64,000 nt of DNA from Hahnella aquatica (GCA_965194505.1 OZ239144.1:1364001-1428000); one strand, 5' to 3'; counted from the first letter of the stretch, positions 53,430 through 62,468 are shown. The notes: generated by a model from the letters alone, not told the origin. A program made the numbers and translations.

Positions 53430-55155
53430 TCTCCATCAGTTCGGCATGGCGGCCACTGGCCACGAGCTGGCCTTGGTCCAAGACCAGAATGCGATCGGCC
53501 CGTCGCACCGTGGAGAGCCGATGGGCAATCACCAACGCCGTACGACCCGGCAGCAGCCGCTCGAGGGCCTGCTGGACCGCTCGTTCTGAGACAGTGTCGA
53601 GTGCCGAGGTTGCCTCATCGAGCAGCAACAAGGGCGGGTTGCGCAGCACCGCACGTGCAATGGCGATGCGTTGGCGCTGCCCACCCGACAGGCGCAGGCC
53701 TCGCTCACCCAAGAAGGTCTGGTAGCCAGACGGCAGGGCTCGAATGAATTCATCGGCGTGGGCGGCGCGGGCCGCGGCCACCACCTCCTCATCGCTTGCA
53801 TCGAGCCGCCCGTATCGGATGTTGCCCATCGCATCGTCCGAAAAAATAACGGGGTCTTGGGGCACCCAGCCAATGGCCTGACGAATGGCGAAGCCTCCCC
53901 AGTCCTGGGCTGGCCGGCCATTGAAGCGAATGCAGCCTTGGCTGGGCTGATAGAAGCCCAGCAGAAGCGAAAAAATGGTGGTCTTCCCCGCGCCCGAGGG
54001 CCCGACCAAGGCCCAGGTCTCGCCGGCCGGAATCTCAAAATTCAGACCAGACACGGCAGCATCTCGTGGACGAGACGGATATGAGAACGACACAGACTCA
54101 AAGGTCACCCCCACCACATCGCCGAGGGCCACCGAGGACTGCGATGCCCTGGCCTTCACCGTTTCAACACCATCGTCGCGTTCCATCAAGGAGACCAGCC
54201 GCTCGGTTGCGCCCACTGCACGCTGCAGGTCACCCCAGCCCTCGGCCAGTGCGGCAATCGAGCCTGCCGTGAGCACGGCATACAGAACAAACTGGGCCAA
54301 CTCCCCCGCCGACATGGTGCCGGCCACCACCTCGCGCGCACCGAGCCAGAGCACAAAAACAATGACCAGAAAGGCCAGGACAATCGCCACAAAGGTCAGC
54401 GAAGATCGACCACGAATTCGCCGCAGGGCCGTTTCAAAGGCCGATTCCACGGCCAGTCCATAGCGCCGGCCCTCATAGGGCTCGCGGCCCAAGGACTGCA
54501 CGGTGGTCATGGCGTTCAGGATCTCGCCCGCCAAAGCACTCGTGTCCGCCACCTTGTCCTGGCTCACCTTGGACATCTTCCGAACCCACCGGCCCAAGGC
54601 CAACACCGGCAGCACCACACCCAGCAGAAGCAGCACCATGAGCCCTGCCAGCATGGGGCTGGTGACCAGCATCATGGAGACCCCTCCCACCAGCAGCACG
54701 CTGCTGCGCAGGGCCATGGAGACACTGGTGCCCACCAGTGTCTGAACCAGCGTGGTGTCCGCCGTGAGCCGGGAGAGCACCTCGCCGGTCTGAAGGGTCT
54801 CGAAGTACGTGGGCGGGCGGCTCAGCACCGCGTCGTAGACCTTCTTGCGCAGGTCGGCCACCACACGCTCGCCGAGCCAAGACATGAAATAAAAGCGGCC
54901 CGCCGTGGCGGCAGCCAGAAACACCGACAAGGCCATGAGCACGGCAAAGGGCTCCGTCAAGCCCTCGAGTCCCGAGTCGATCAGCCCCCGAAAGGCCAGT
55001 GGCACCGAGAGCGTGGCGGCAGCGGCCAGCCCCAAGAAGAGAAAGGCCAGGGCCCATCGACCCCGATAGGCCATGGCCAAGTGGGCGACGGGTCGGAGTT
55101 GCTCGAGGGTGGAGCGGGGTGTGGATTGGGATGCAGGGGACATGGCGTCGCCCAT
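53377..55155 (-). CDS. ABC exporter, fused permease-ATPase (MsbA-like)
   Basis: 592-residue half-transporter. Six membrane helices occupy residues 30-310 or so (RPPTYFETLQTGEVLSRLTADT is the coupling segment). The ATPase half has Walker A GPSGAGKTTIFSLL, the signature LSGGQRQRIAIARA, Walker B LLLLDEATSALD and IAHRLSTVR. It resembles MsbA and lipid or drug exporters and would work as a homodimer. ATG 55143 is an alternative start. Confidence 0.9.
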   Translation of the reverse strand: MGDAMSPASQSTPRSTLEQLRPVAHLAMAYRGRWALAFLFLGLAAAATLSVPLAFRGLIDSGLEGLTEPFAVLMALSVFLAAATAGRFYFMSWLGERVVADLRKKVYDAVLSRPPTYFETLQTGEVLSRLTADTTLVQTLVGTSVSMALRSSVLLVGGVSMMLVTSPMLAGLMVLLLLGVVLPVLALGRWVRKMSKVSQDKVADTSALAGEILNAMTTVQSLGREPYEGRRYGLAVESAFETALRRIRGRSSLTFVAIVLAFLVIVFVLWLGAREVVAGTMSAGELAQFVLYAVLTAGSIAALAEGWGDLQRAVGATERLVSLMERDDGVETVKARASQSSVALGDVVGVTFESVSFSYPSRPRDAAVSGLNFEIPAGETWALVGPSGAGKTTIFSLLLGFYQPSQGCIRFNGRPAQDWGGFAIRQAIGWVPQDPVIFSDDAMGNIRYGRLDASDEEVVAAARAAHADEFIRALPSGYQTFLGERGLRLSGGQRQRIAIARAVLRNPPLLLLDEATSALDTVSERAVQQALERLLPGRTALVIAHRLSTVRRADRILVLDQGQLVASGRHAELMETSELYRTLAQQQFWAVE

Positions 55156-55187
55156 AATACGGGGGTCACCGCTTCAAAGGATGCCCA

Positions 55188-56036
55188 ATGCCCTACACCG
55201 CCGAGATCAGTCGCTCCAACCCAACCGCCTTCCTATTCCTGATCGATCAGTCCGGATCCATGGGTGAGCCCGTGGGGAAAACCAATCTCAGCCGGGCCGA
55301 GTTCTTGTGTGATGCCCTCAACCGGGTGGTGATGAACCTGATTGCTCGGTCATCGAAATCCGAGGGCGTTCGAAACTACTTTGAGCTGGGCGCCATCGGC
55401 TACGGCGGTCAGGGTGTTCACAATGCCTTGAAGGGGTCGTTCTCTCACCAGGTCTTTCACCCCATTTCATCCTTTGAGCGCTCTCCACTCGCGGTCGAAG
55501 ACCGTGTTCAGAGAATCCCAGACGGCGCGGGCGGTGTCATCGACCAGCGGGTGAAATTTCCCATTTGGTTTCGGCCCATGGCCGATGGCGGCACGCCCAT
55601 GCGCAAGGCCCTGCGAATGGCCGCAGAAGAACTGGCCAACTGGTGCGACGCCCATCCCGACTCCTATCCACCCACGGTGCTCCATGTCACCGATGGCGAG
55701 CCCACCGACGGTGACCCAGAGCCCATGGCCGAACAGATTCGTCACATCGGCACCGAGGATGGTGACATTCTCTTTTTCAATCTTCACACCAGCGATGGCA
55801 AGGCCGGGCCCATCCAATTCGGCAACAACGAGCACGAGATCAAAGACCCCTACGGGAAAAGTCTCTTTCGAATGTCGAGTGCACTGCCCCGGCTCGTGGC
55901 CGATGCCGCCCGGGAGAAGGGCTACATCGTGGAGGATGGCGCACGTGGCTTCTTCTTTAATGTCGAACCCGTCGAGATCGTGGAGTTTTTCGACATCGGC
56001 ACACGGGCCTCCTCCCAGTCCTTGATGCTTCGGTAA
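55188..56036 (+). CDS. VWA-domain protein (TerY-like)
   Basis: 282-residue protein with a von Willebrand A domain. The metal site is DQSGSMG (D20, S22, S24), with further elements GGTPMRKALRMAAEELANW and VLHVTDGEPTDGDPEP. No signal peptide is seen, so it is probably cytoplasmic. It is followed by a PP2C-like gene and a protein kinase-like gene with almost no spacing, the layout of TerY-P triads. Its partner or target is unknown. Confidence 0.85.
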   Translation: MPYTAEISRSNPTAFLFLIDQSGSMGEPVGKTNLSRAEFLCDALNRVVMNLIARSSKSEGVRNYFELGAIGYGGQGVHNALKGSFSHQVFHPISSFERSPLAVEDRVQRIPDGAGGVIDQRVKFPIWFRPMADGGTPMRKALRMAAEELANWCDAHPDSYPPTVLHVTDGEPTDGDPEPMAEQIRHIGTEDGDILFFNLHTSDGKAGPIQFGNNEHEIKDPYGKSLFRMSSALPRLVADAAREKGYIVEDGARGFFFNVEPVEIVEFFDIGTRASSQSLMLR

Positions 56037-56057
56037 GGGGGCCTCGGCCAGGCCATC

Positions 56058-56804
56058 ATGCGGATCCTTCGGTCCATCAGCCTGCCCAAGGAGGCTGATT
56101 ACGCGGCCTCGAATGATGATGTCTTCTTCGCAGCACCCGGCGGGCTCTCCGTGGCCATGAGTGACGGCGCCAGCGAGTCGTACGACTCTCGGGGCTGGGG
56201 CCGCATGCTCTGTGAGACCTTCAATGCCCAGTTCGAGGGCGGTGGCGATCAGCCGCTCGAAGACGACGCCGTTCGAGCCATGGTCGTCACGGCCAGGCGA
56301 GGCTTCCTCGCCTCCTTTGAAGACAAGCCCTTGTCGTGGTCTCAGCAGGCCTCATTCGACCGTGGAAATTTCGCAAGTCTGCTCGGCATCTACGAGGGGC
56401 CAAGCCTGCTCACCATCCTGGCCATTGGAGACTCCATTGCGGTCTGGCGAGAAACCAGTGGCGCCATTCGAAGCCATGCCCTCTCGGACCCAGCGGAATT
56501 CAAGCGACACCCCGTGCTGCTCTCGAGCGACAGCCGCGGCGATGCCGTTGTCTTTGAGCGAGAACGTGCACGATGGTCTGCCATTCAAATCCCAAAGGCA
56601 AAGATCGCAGGCGGGCGACTTTACCTCATGACCGACGCCATTGGTGCCGTCGTCACATCCGCCATCCAGGCCGGTCGATGGCCCGAGGCCGAACGACAGC
56701 TCTGTCAGTCCGAGCTAGACTTCAAGTACTGGGTCTCACAGCAGCGCATGGCAAAAGCCATGCGGCCAGATGACACCACCCTTGCCGTGATCACCACCCG
56801 ATGA
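56058..56804 (+). CDS. PP2C-like protein phosphatase
   Basis: 248-residue PP2C-fold protein. AMSDGASESYDSRGWG holds the first metal aspartate, AIGDSIAVWRE is the second conserved strand, LMTDAIGAVV replaces the usual xxDGxxD, and PDDTTLAVI is the C-terminal metal motif. It would remove phosphates added by the kinase encoded next, which overlaps its stop by 4 bases (ATGA). Metal ligands look conserved enough for activity, but this is inferred. Confidence 0.82.
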   Translation: MRILRSISLPKEADYAASNDDVFFAAPGGLSVAMSDGASESYDSRGWGRMLCETFNAQFEGGGDQPLEDDAVRAMVVTARRGFLASFEDKPLSWSQQASFDRGNFASLLGIYEGPSLLTILAIGDSIAVWRETSGAIRSHALSDPAEFKRHPVLLSSDSRGDAVVFERERARWSAIQIPKAKIAGGRLYLMTDAIGAVVTSAIQAGRWPEAERQLCQSELDFKYWVSQQRMAKAMRPDDTTLAVITTR

Positions 56805-58369
56805 AACTGCCCAACCTCGAGCAATACCTGCGTGCCCTGCAACTGCCCGCCAGCCGCATCTTCACCGACCCCGTGCTCAAGGCCGGAAGAATTGAGACCA
56901 ATGCCCTGGGCACGCCTCGGGCGCGTTCAGGAAACTTTGCACTGGTCTTCCGAATCGATTCCGGCGATCAGAGCCTGGCCATTCGATGCTTCACTCGAAC
57001 CTCTCGGGAGATCGCCGCACGCTATGCCGCCATCTCCAATCTCACCCAGCGGCTGCGGCTGCCCGGTCAGCCCAGTGTCTTTCTGCCCTTTGAGTACCAG
57101 GCCAATGGCATTCTGGTCGAGGGCCAACACTTTCCCATCGTCAAGATGGGCTGGTCTGGCGGCAGAAGCCTGGGTGACTTCCTCTCGGAGCACCACCTCG
57201 ACAAGGCCCGCCTTCGTCTGCTGCGCGACTCGCTTGCGAGACTCGCAGCCTTCTTAGATGCCAACGGCGTGGCCCACGGCGACATCCAGCCCGGCAATGT
57301 CATGGTCAGCGACGACGCGCGACAACTCTGGCTGATCGACTACGACGGCATGTATGTGCCCGAGCTGGAAGGCTTTGATGCGGCTGAGCTCGGCCATGTG
57401 AACTTCCAGCACCCCTTGCGCAACGAGCAGCACTTCAACGATCAGCTCGACCGCTTCTCCTTCATTCTGCTCGACACCGCACTGGCAGTCCTCATTGAGG
57501 AGCCCACCCTGTGGGAGCGCACCTACAGCGATGAGGAAGGCATCGTCTTTCGGGCGGGAGACCTCGCCCAGCCCCTGCAGTCTCAGACCTTTGCACTCAC
57601 CGTGAAGATGCCCGCCGTCGCGTCCCGGGTTCGAGCCTTGGCGGAGATCTGCATGGGCCCGTTTCAGAGCATTCCACGCCTGACCGACTTCCAGGAGCAG
57701 TTTGCGGCCAGCACCGCCCCCAGCCAAGCGACTGCACCAAGGCCGGAACGGGTCTTCGAGCCCGAACAGCGTGCGGCCCGCGCAGCGGCCGATGCAGCGC
57801 CCATCAGTCCGCCGGTGTATGTGGGCTCCTACGAGGTGGTGCCTGCATCGAGTTTTGTCAAAGTGAGCCAGCAGGTGGGCAAACGCGTGGAACTCATTGG
57901 CAAGGTGGTCGATGTCCGTTCTGGCAAGTCGAGCTTTCAGGGGAAACCAGCCCTGCGGCCCTACATTTATGTGGACTTCAGCGAGCTCTCGACGGGCCGC
58001 GTGGTTCGGATCAAGATGCTTCCCGAGTTCCTGGAAGCCCATGCCACCAAGCAGGCCCAACTGCCCAGCACACGCTGGCTCGGAAAGTGGGTCACGATCT
58101 CAGAGGTTATTCAGCCAGTGCAGTACATCAAGCACCCCGCCTTTGCCGGGGGCATTGGCGAGGCGTCGGTCTGCCCAAATCATCCGGGTCAACTGCGGCT
58201 CATCTCCGAGGAAGAGGCCCGCTTTCGACTCGCATCCAACAACCAGGCGGCCAGGGCCAGGCTCAAGACCCGGGCCGTCTCCACCCGCGCTCCCAGCGCA
58301 AGCCCCCGTGGCACGCGGGTGGCCGCAAACAAGAACATGAGCATTCTGGAGCGCCTCAAGAACCTCTGA
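56801..58369 (+). CDS. Protein kinase-like protein with C-terminal OB-like domain
   Basis: 522 residues. The kinase domain (about 20-280) has HGDIQPGN (D161, N166) and IDYD (D180) in place of HRDLKPEN and DFG. The usual beta-3 lysine is an arginine (AIRCF, R62), so ATP binding is atypical. After a linker rich in Ala and Pro (about 310-345) a second domain (VGKRVELIGKVVDVRSG, then YIYVDFSELSTGRVV) looks like an OB fold. Together with the VWA and PP2C genes it completes a signalling triad. Confidence 0.8.
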   Translation: MKLPNLEQYLRALQLPASRIFTDPVLKAGRIETNALGTPRARSGNFALVFRIDSGDQSLAIRCFTRTSREIAARYAAISNLTQRLRLPGQPSVFLPFEYQANGILVEGQHFPIVKMGWSGGRSLGDFLSEHHLDKARLRLLRDSLARLAAFLDANGVAHGDIQPGNVMVSDDARQLWLIDYDGMYVPELEGFDAAELGHVNFQHPLRNEQHFNDQLDRFSFILLDTALAVLIEEPTLWERTYSDEEGIVFRAGDLAQPLQSQTFALTVKMPAVASRVRALAEICMGPFQSIPRLTDFQEQFAASTAPSQATAPRPERVFEPEQRAARAAADAAPISPPVYVGSYEVVPASSFVKVSQQVGKRVELIGKVVDVRSGKSSFQGKPALRPYIYVDFSELSTGRVVRIKMLPEFLEAHATKQAQLPSTRWLGKWVTISEVIQPVQYIKHPAFAGGIGEASVCPNHPGQLRLISEEEARFRLASNNQAARARLKTRAVSTRAPSASPRGTRVAANKNMSILERLKNL

Positions 58370-58437
58370 GGCCCCTGGGTGACCAGGCCCAGCCACAGCC
58401 CCATCGCCATTGGGTTGTTGTAAAATCTTGGTCTTCG

Positions 58438-58514
58438 GGTGATGTAGCTCAGTCGGTTAGAGCGTGGCACTCATAACGCCAAGGTCGCTGGTTCGATCCC
58501 AGCCATCACCACCA
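58438..58514 (+). tRNA. tRNA with CAU anticodon (Met or Ile2)
   Basis: A 77-base cloverleaf with encoded CCA: acceptor GGTGATG/CATCACC, D-arm GCTC/GAGC, anticodon arm TGGCA-CTCATAA-CGCCA, T-arm GCTGG-TTCGATC-CCAGC. The anticodon is CAU. It lacks the features of initiator tRNA (the first acceptor pair is G-C). It is either elongator methionine or the AUA-reading isoleucine tRNA; the sequence alone does not settle this. The A-C pair closing the anticodon stem is a mismatch. Confidence 0.93.
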
Positions 58515-58547
58515 CCCATCCCACACGCCCCAGGCCGTCAGGCGCAA

Positions 58548-59351
58548 TCACCAGGTCACCCGGGTCAGCATGTAGGCCGCCAGGCAGAGCAGCAGGTAAG
58601 CAAACCAGCGCCGAAGGGTTGGCACATCGGTGCGGTGGGCTACACGGGCACCCCATGGCGCCGTGAACACCGAGGCACTGGCGAGCGAGGCCAATGCAGG
58701 CAGATAGATGTACCCCACCGACCCCACCGGCAGGTTCGCGACCGACTGACCAGCCAGGATGTAGCCCACCAGCCCGCCCAGGGCGATGGGAACGGCCAGG
58801 CCCGCCGATGTCGCCACCGCATGGTGCATCGAGATATTGCACCAAGTAAGAAATGGAATGGTGAGAAAGCCACCCCCTGCACCGAGCAGGCTCGAAATAA
58901 AGCCAATGCCGGCGCCCACGAGACCCAGCCCCAGCCGACCGGGCACATCGCGGCCTGGCTTGGGCTTCTTGCCCTTGAGCATCTGCCAGGCTGAGTAGCC
59001 CACGAATAGACCGAAGAAGCCCGCCAAAAAGGAGTCCCTCAAGGCACCCGCCGCACTGGCCCCCAGGAAGGTTCCAACGAATGCGCCCCCGCCCATGGCC
59101 CAGAGCAGATCCAGCCGAACCGCCCCATGCTGATGATGGGCACGCACCGATGAGATCGAGGTGAAGAGGTTCACAGCCAGCGAGGTTGCAATGGCGATCT
59201 TGATGACCTCGCCAGGCGGAAAATCGCGTGCCTCGAAGAGCATCACCATGAAGGGCACCATGGTCATTCCTCCGCCGATGCCCAATAGGCCTGCGAGGAA
59301 GCCCACCAGGCCGCCAACAGCCAACAAACTACTGATCAGAACAATGTCCAT
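58548..59351 (-). CDS. TauE/SafE-family sulfite/sulfonate exporter-like membrane protein
   Basis: 267-residue protein with eight or so hydrophobic segments. The N-terminal GFLAGLLGIGGGMTMVPFMVML and the mid-protein GFISSLLGAGGGFLTIPFLTW are the two GxGGG repeats of the TauE/SafE (YfcA) family. The transported compound is unknown; sulfite, sulfoacetate or other organic anions are reported for the family. Confidence 0.88.
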   Translation of the reverse strand: MDIVLISSLLAVGGLVGFLAGLLGIGGGMTMVPFMVMLFEARDFPPGEVIKIAIATSLAVNLFTSISSVRAHHQHGAVRLDLLWAMGGGAFVGTFLGASAAGALRDSFLAGFFGLFVGYSAWQMLKGKKPKPGRDVPGRLGLGLVGAGIGFISSLLGAGGGFLTIPFLTWCNISMHHAVATSAGLAVPIALGGLVGYILAGQSVANLPVGSVGYIYLPALASLASASVFTAPWGARVAHRTDVPTLRRWFAYLLLCLAAYMLTRVTW

Positions 59352-59414
59352 CGCGCCCCTTGCTGCTGCAACTGCATCATAAGCCTGGGCCCAAATGGGC
59401 TAAAATGCGGGGTT

Positions 59415-60326
59415 ATGCAGATCAGCATCATTCCAAAGTCAGGGCGCCGCTGTTTGCACATCAGCCTTGTGGGCTGGCGGTTCAAACTGGCCATTGCCTT
59501 TGTGCTGCTTCTGGCCGTTGGCTTGCTGCGTGTGGGGTTTGGAATTGCCACGTCTGACGGCAGCAGCAGTGCGGTTCTGAGTTGGTGGAACCTCGGCCGA
59601 GAAGAGGCCGTCGCCAAGGAACTTGGCGCGCTGCGGGCCAAGATCGACCTTCTCGAATCAACACTGTCTGCCATGGAAGGCGACATTCCAAAGCCCTCCA
59701 AAGATGCCGGTCCAAGGCCGATTGCCCCTGCAGTTGCGCCGGCCAGGGCGGAGCCCGCCAAGGCCCAGCCAGGCGCGGCAGAGGCATTACAGGCCGATGT
59801 ACCCGGCCAGATCGAATCCCTCCAGAACCGCATGCAGAAAATCAACCTCTCGCTTGAGCGCGTCATGTCGCACCGAGAGTCGCTGGCCATCAACCTCATC
59901 ATGGGCGATGCCGTCCTGCCCATCCATGCACCGCAGACGTCGGGCTTTGGCCGCCGAATGGACCCCTTCGATGGAAACCCGGCCTTTCACCGCGGCATCG
60001 ACTTCCTTGCGCCAGCCGGCACGCCGGTCTATGCCCTCAGTGCAGGCGTGGTGGAATGGATCGGCCCGCTTGGCGGCTATGGCAACGCGGTGGTCATTCG
60101 GCACAACGACCGCATCTCCAGCCTGTATGCCCACCTCGAGGGCATTGAGGTCACCACCGGCATGGCCATCCTCACGGGCAATCGCATTGCGCGGGTTGGC
60201 TCCACCGGTCGCTCCACGGGGAACCACCTCCATTTCGAGATCGAGATCGATGGTCGGGTCGTCAACCCCCGCCCCATCCTGGATCGGGTCCGAGCAAAAA
60301 CTGTCACGGCCATGGCCATTCAGTAG
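59415..60326 (+). CDS. M23 family metallopeptidase, membrane-anchored
   Basis: 303 residues. One membrane span (about 23-42) is followed by a coiled-coil and Pro/Ala-rich periplasmic stalk (50-150), then a LytM-type domain: FHRGIDFLAPAGTPV, VVIRHNDRISSLYAHLEG and the HLHFE motif in STGNHLHFEI. The zinc ligands are complete, so it should cleave peptidoglycan cross-links. It is first in an operon with a coiled-coil membrane protein and a bactofilin; M23-bactofilin pairs shape the wall in other bacteria. Confidence 0.9.
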   Translation: MQISIIPKSGRRCLHISLVGWRFKLAIAFVLLLAVGLLRVGFGIATSDGSSSAVLSWWNLGREEAVAKELGALRAKIDLLESTLSAMEGDIPKPSKDAGPRPIAPAVAPARAEPAKAQPGAAEALQADVPGQIESLQNRMQKINLSLERVMSHRESLAINLIMGDAVLPIHAPQTSGFGRRMDPFDGNPAFHRGIDFLAPAGTPVYALSAGVVEWIGPLGGYGNAVVIRHNDRISSLYAHLEGIEVTTGMAILTGNRIARVGSTGRSTGNHLHFEIEIDGRVVNPRPILDRVRAKTVTAMAIQ

Positions 60327-60336
60327 GGGGTAGACC

Positions 60337-61035
60337 GTGCTCGAACCGAAGAAAAACCCCCTCATCGATGAGCCCCTCATTGCCACCTCGGCCAAGACCT
60401 TTGAGCGCGTTCGTCTGATCTACACCGTTCTCATCAGCCTGTCGGTGATCGCCCTGGTGGCCTGGCTATGGCTGCTCAGCTCCTTTGGCGAGAACATCTA
60501 CGATGAGACCTGGTGGCGTCAGGCCATCTCCAAGCTCGCCAGCCAGCAGGTGGAATCATCCATCTCCAGCGAGCAGTCCAGCCAGCTCAACGATCGCGTC
60601 AAGGAGGTCACCTCCGAGAACGCAGACATTCAGTCCAAGCTGCAAAACCTCGAGCGCCTCATCCAGGCCACCCAGACCGATGTCTGGACCCGCAAGTTTG
60701 TGGCCTGGCGCGCCCCCGGAAGCGACACCATTCAGTATGAGGTGCTGATCTCAAACCCCTACCCCAAGAAGAAGCCAGACCCGGGTTCGAAAATCAAGAT
60801 TCAGGTGAGGGGCCTCGACCGGCTCGACCCCTTCCTGCCTGAGGTCGGCATTCAAGAGTCTGTCCAACGCTTTAAGCTCTCGCAGCACAACATCAGCGCG
60901 CCGGAGATCGCCGAAGCCGTCAAGGGGCGATTGACCTCCAGTATCTCTCGCTATGCCGTGCTCATGGTGCTTCCAAACGAAGATCCCATGCAGACCGAAG
61001 TCGTGATCATCCCCATCACAGAACGCTCTAACTGA
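60337..61035 (+). CDS. Coiled-coil membrane protein of unknown function
   Basis: 232 residues from a GTG at 60337. Residues 27-50 form one membrane span. Residues 65-110 are a polar, heptad-like coiled coil (SSISSEQSSQLNDRVKEVTS). The C-terminal part (115-232) is mixed alpha/beta, perhaps periplasmic. Not recognised as a known family. Placed 10 bases after the M23 peptidase and 15 before the bactofilin, it is probably part of the same wall or shape complex. Confidence 0.78.
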   Translation: MLEPKKNPLIDEPLIATSAKTFERVRLIYTVLISLSVIALVAWLWLLSSFGENIYDETWWRQAISKLASQQVESSISSEQSSQLNDRVKEVTSENADIQSKLQNLERLIQATQTDVWTRKFVAWRAPGSDTIQYEVLISNPYPKKKPDPGSKIKIQVRGLDRLDPFLPEVGIQESVQRFKLSQHNISAPEIAEAVKGRLTSSISRYAVLMVLPNEDPMQTEVVIIPITERSN

Positions 61036-61050
61036 GGCACGGAGTCACCC

Positions 61051-61485
61051 ATGTTCTCCCGCTCGAGTCGCACCCCCATCCAGACGGAAACGCTGGCCAC
61101 ACTCATTGACGCCAGCGTCTCCATCACGGGAGAGGTTCGATTCGAGAAGAGCGCTCGAATCGACGGCACGGTCACCGGCGATGTCACGGGCTCCAAAACC
61201 AAGGGCGGCACCCTCATCATCGGCGCCACGGCTGTGATCAAAGGCAACGTCTGTTGCCACAGCGTGGTGGTGCTCGGCCGCATCGAGGGTGACATCGATT
61301 CTTCACAACTGGAAATTCGATCCGGCGCCACCCTGCTTGGCGACATCTTCTACGATGTGATCGAGATCCACCAAGGGTCGTCCATCAATGGCCGTATGGT
61401 GCGCCGAGAAGGTACCGACCCAAAGGCTGCGGCGGCTACTTCTCCGACTGAATCGACGACAGGAAACGCGCCAAGGCCGGGCTGA
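61051..61485 (+). CDS. Bactofilin
   Basis: 144-residue bactofilin (polymer-forming cytoskeletal protein). The beta-helix core shows the repeats DASVSITGEVRFEKSARIDGTVTGDV, then VIKGNVCCHSVVVLGRIEGDI and LEIRSGATLLGDIFYDVIEIHQGSSINGRM (each cited by landmarks: GEVRFE, GNVCCH, GDIFYD). Disordered ends flank the core. It likely polymerises without nucleotide at the membrane and places the M23 peptidase encoded in the same operon. Its last 50 bases overlap the ParA-like gene on the opposite strand. Confidence 0.92.
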   Translation: MFSRSSRTPIQTETLATLIDASVSITGEVRFEKSARIDGTVTGDVTGSKTKGGTLIIGATAVIKGNVCCHSVVVLGRIEGDIDSSQLEIRSGATLLGDIFYDVIEIHQGSSINGRMVRREGTDPKAAAATSPTESTTGNAPRPG

Positions 61486-62392
61486 GCGGCGGCTGTGACT
61501 TGCCCACTGGCGGGCGAGGAGATCCGGGCGCTGCATTCTTGGCCCTGGACGCCGGTGCGGCTGAAACCGTCTGGGCCTGATCATTGCGCAGGTCGGTGCT
61601 GGCTGCGGAAGACTGTGACCTTGGCCCCGCGCCTTGCGTGAGGTGCTTCGACAACACACTGTTGTAGCTGCTGAGCGGCTTTTGCACCGGCCTCACCAGG
61701 CCGCCAAGGGTCTTGCGCTGCTGATGAATCTCGTCGGCCCGACGGATGCCATCTGCAAACTTCAGGAAGTTGTCCCGCACAGACCCCTCCAGGAAGATCA
61801 TGAAATTCTTGCGGAACAGGTCTCGAATCAAGACATCGTCAAACATGGGCGGCGCCAGCATGAAGGGCACGTTGAACCGGGCCTGACCAAATGCATGGTC
61901 GAGTACCTGCTCCGATTTGATTCGAGAGGGGCAGATGACCAAGGTGGGCACCGCATTGTGCTGGCGATTTTTCTGGTCGAAGACCCAGCCGTTGCGCTCC
62001 ACAAATCCCGTGGTCGCCGCGAGTTCGATCTCTGAAACACCGGATGGCACCAAGACCAGGTCAAATCCCAACAGAAACTCTGGATCGGTGTGGGCCGTCC
62101 AGGTGAGGTCTGCGATCACCACATCGTAGCTCTCTGTGGCACGCCGCAGCAGGGTGCGGGCATTCAAGAGCCAGCGGCGCCCGCCGGCCTCATCAATGGG
62201 GTGGTGCTGTGTGGTGACCCCAATTTCTTTTGCATCCGACAGCCAAGTGCTCGACGACCCGTGTGGGTCATAATCGAGCAAAATGGTGCTGCGGCTTTGA
62301 ATGACTTGAAACCAGGCCGCGAGATTGACAGAGATGGTGCTCTTGCCCACACCACCTTTCTGACTCACGACGATGATCTTGGTTGCAGCCAT
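61436..62392 (-). CDS. ParA-like ATPase
   Basis: 318-residue deviant Walker A ATPase. KGGVGKST (residues 13-20) is the phosphate loop with its signature lysine, followed by LLDYDPHGSSSTWL and VVIADL. The last 90 residues are a low-complexity Ala/Ser/Pro tail, with SPALARFLSSIQSEK at the end. No parB gene or parS-like site is near, so this is not a plasmid partition set. Next to a bactofilin operon, a role in positioning wall or polar proteins is plausible. Confidence 0.87.
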   Translation of the reverse strand: MAATKIIVVSQKGGVGKSTISVNLAAWFQVIQSRSTILLDYDPHGSSSTWLSDAKEIGVTTQHHPIDEAGGRRWLLNARTLLRRATESYDVVIADLTWTAHTDPEFLLGFDLVLVPSGVSEIELAATTGFVERNGWVFDQKNRQHNAVPTLVICPSRIKSEQVLDHAFGQARFNVPFMLAPPMFDDVLIRDLFRKNFMIFLEGSVRDNFLKFADGIRRADEIHQQRKTLGGLVRPVQKPLSSYNSVLSKHLTQGAGPRSQSSAASTDLRNDQAQTVSAAPASRAKNAAPGSPRPPVGKSQPPLSPALARFLSSIQSEK

Positions 62393-62468
62393 GCGCTCCG
62401 AAGTAAAAAAGGTATTTGAAATCAGGGTTTAGAGTAGATTTTTATACAGAATACTTGAAAAAAGCAAG

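Noticed and set aside
58438..58547. Integration site at the tRNA
   Set aside because: No integrase, repeat of the tRNA end or foreign-looking genes flank it.
61436..62392. Plasmid partition locus or replication origin
   Set aside because: The ParA-like ATPase has no ParB partner or parS-like repeats, and the surroundings are chromosomal housekeeping genes.
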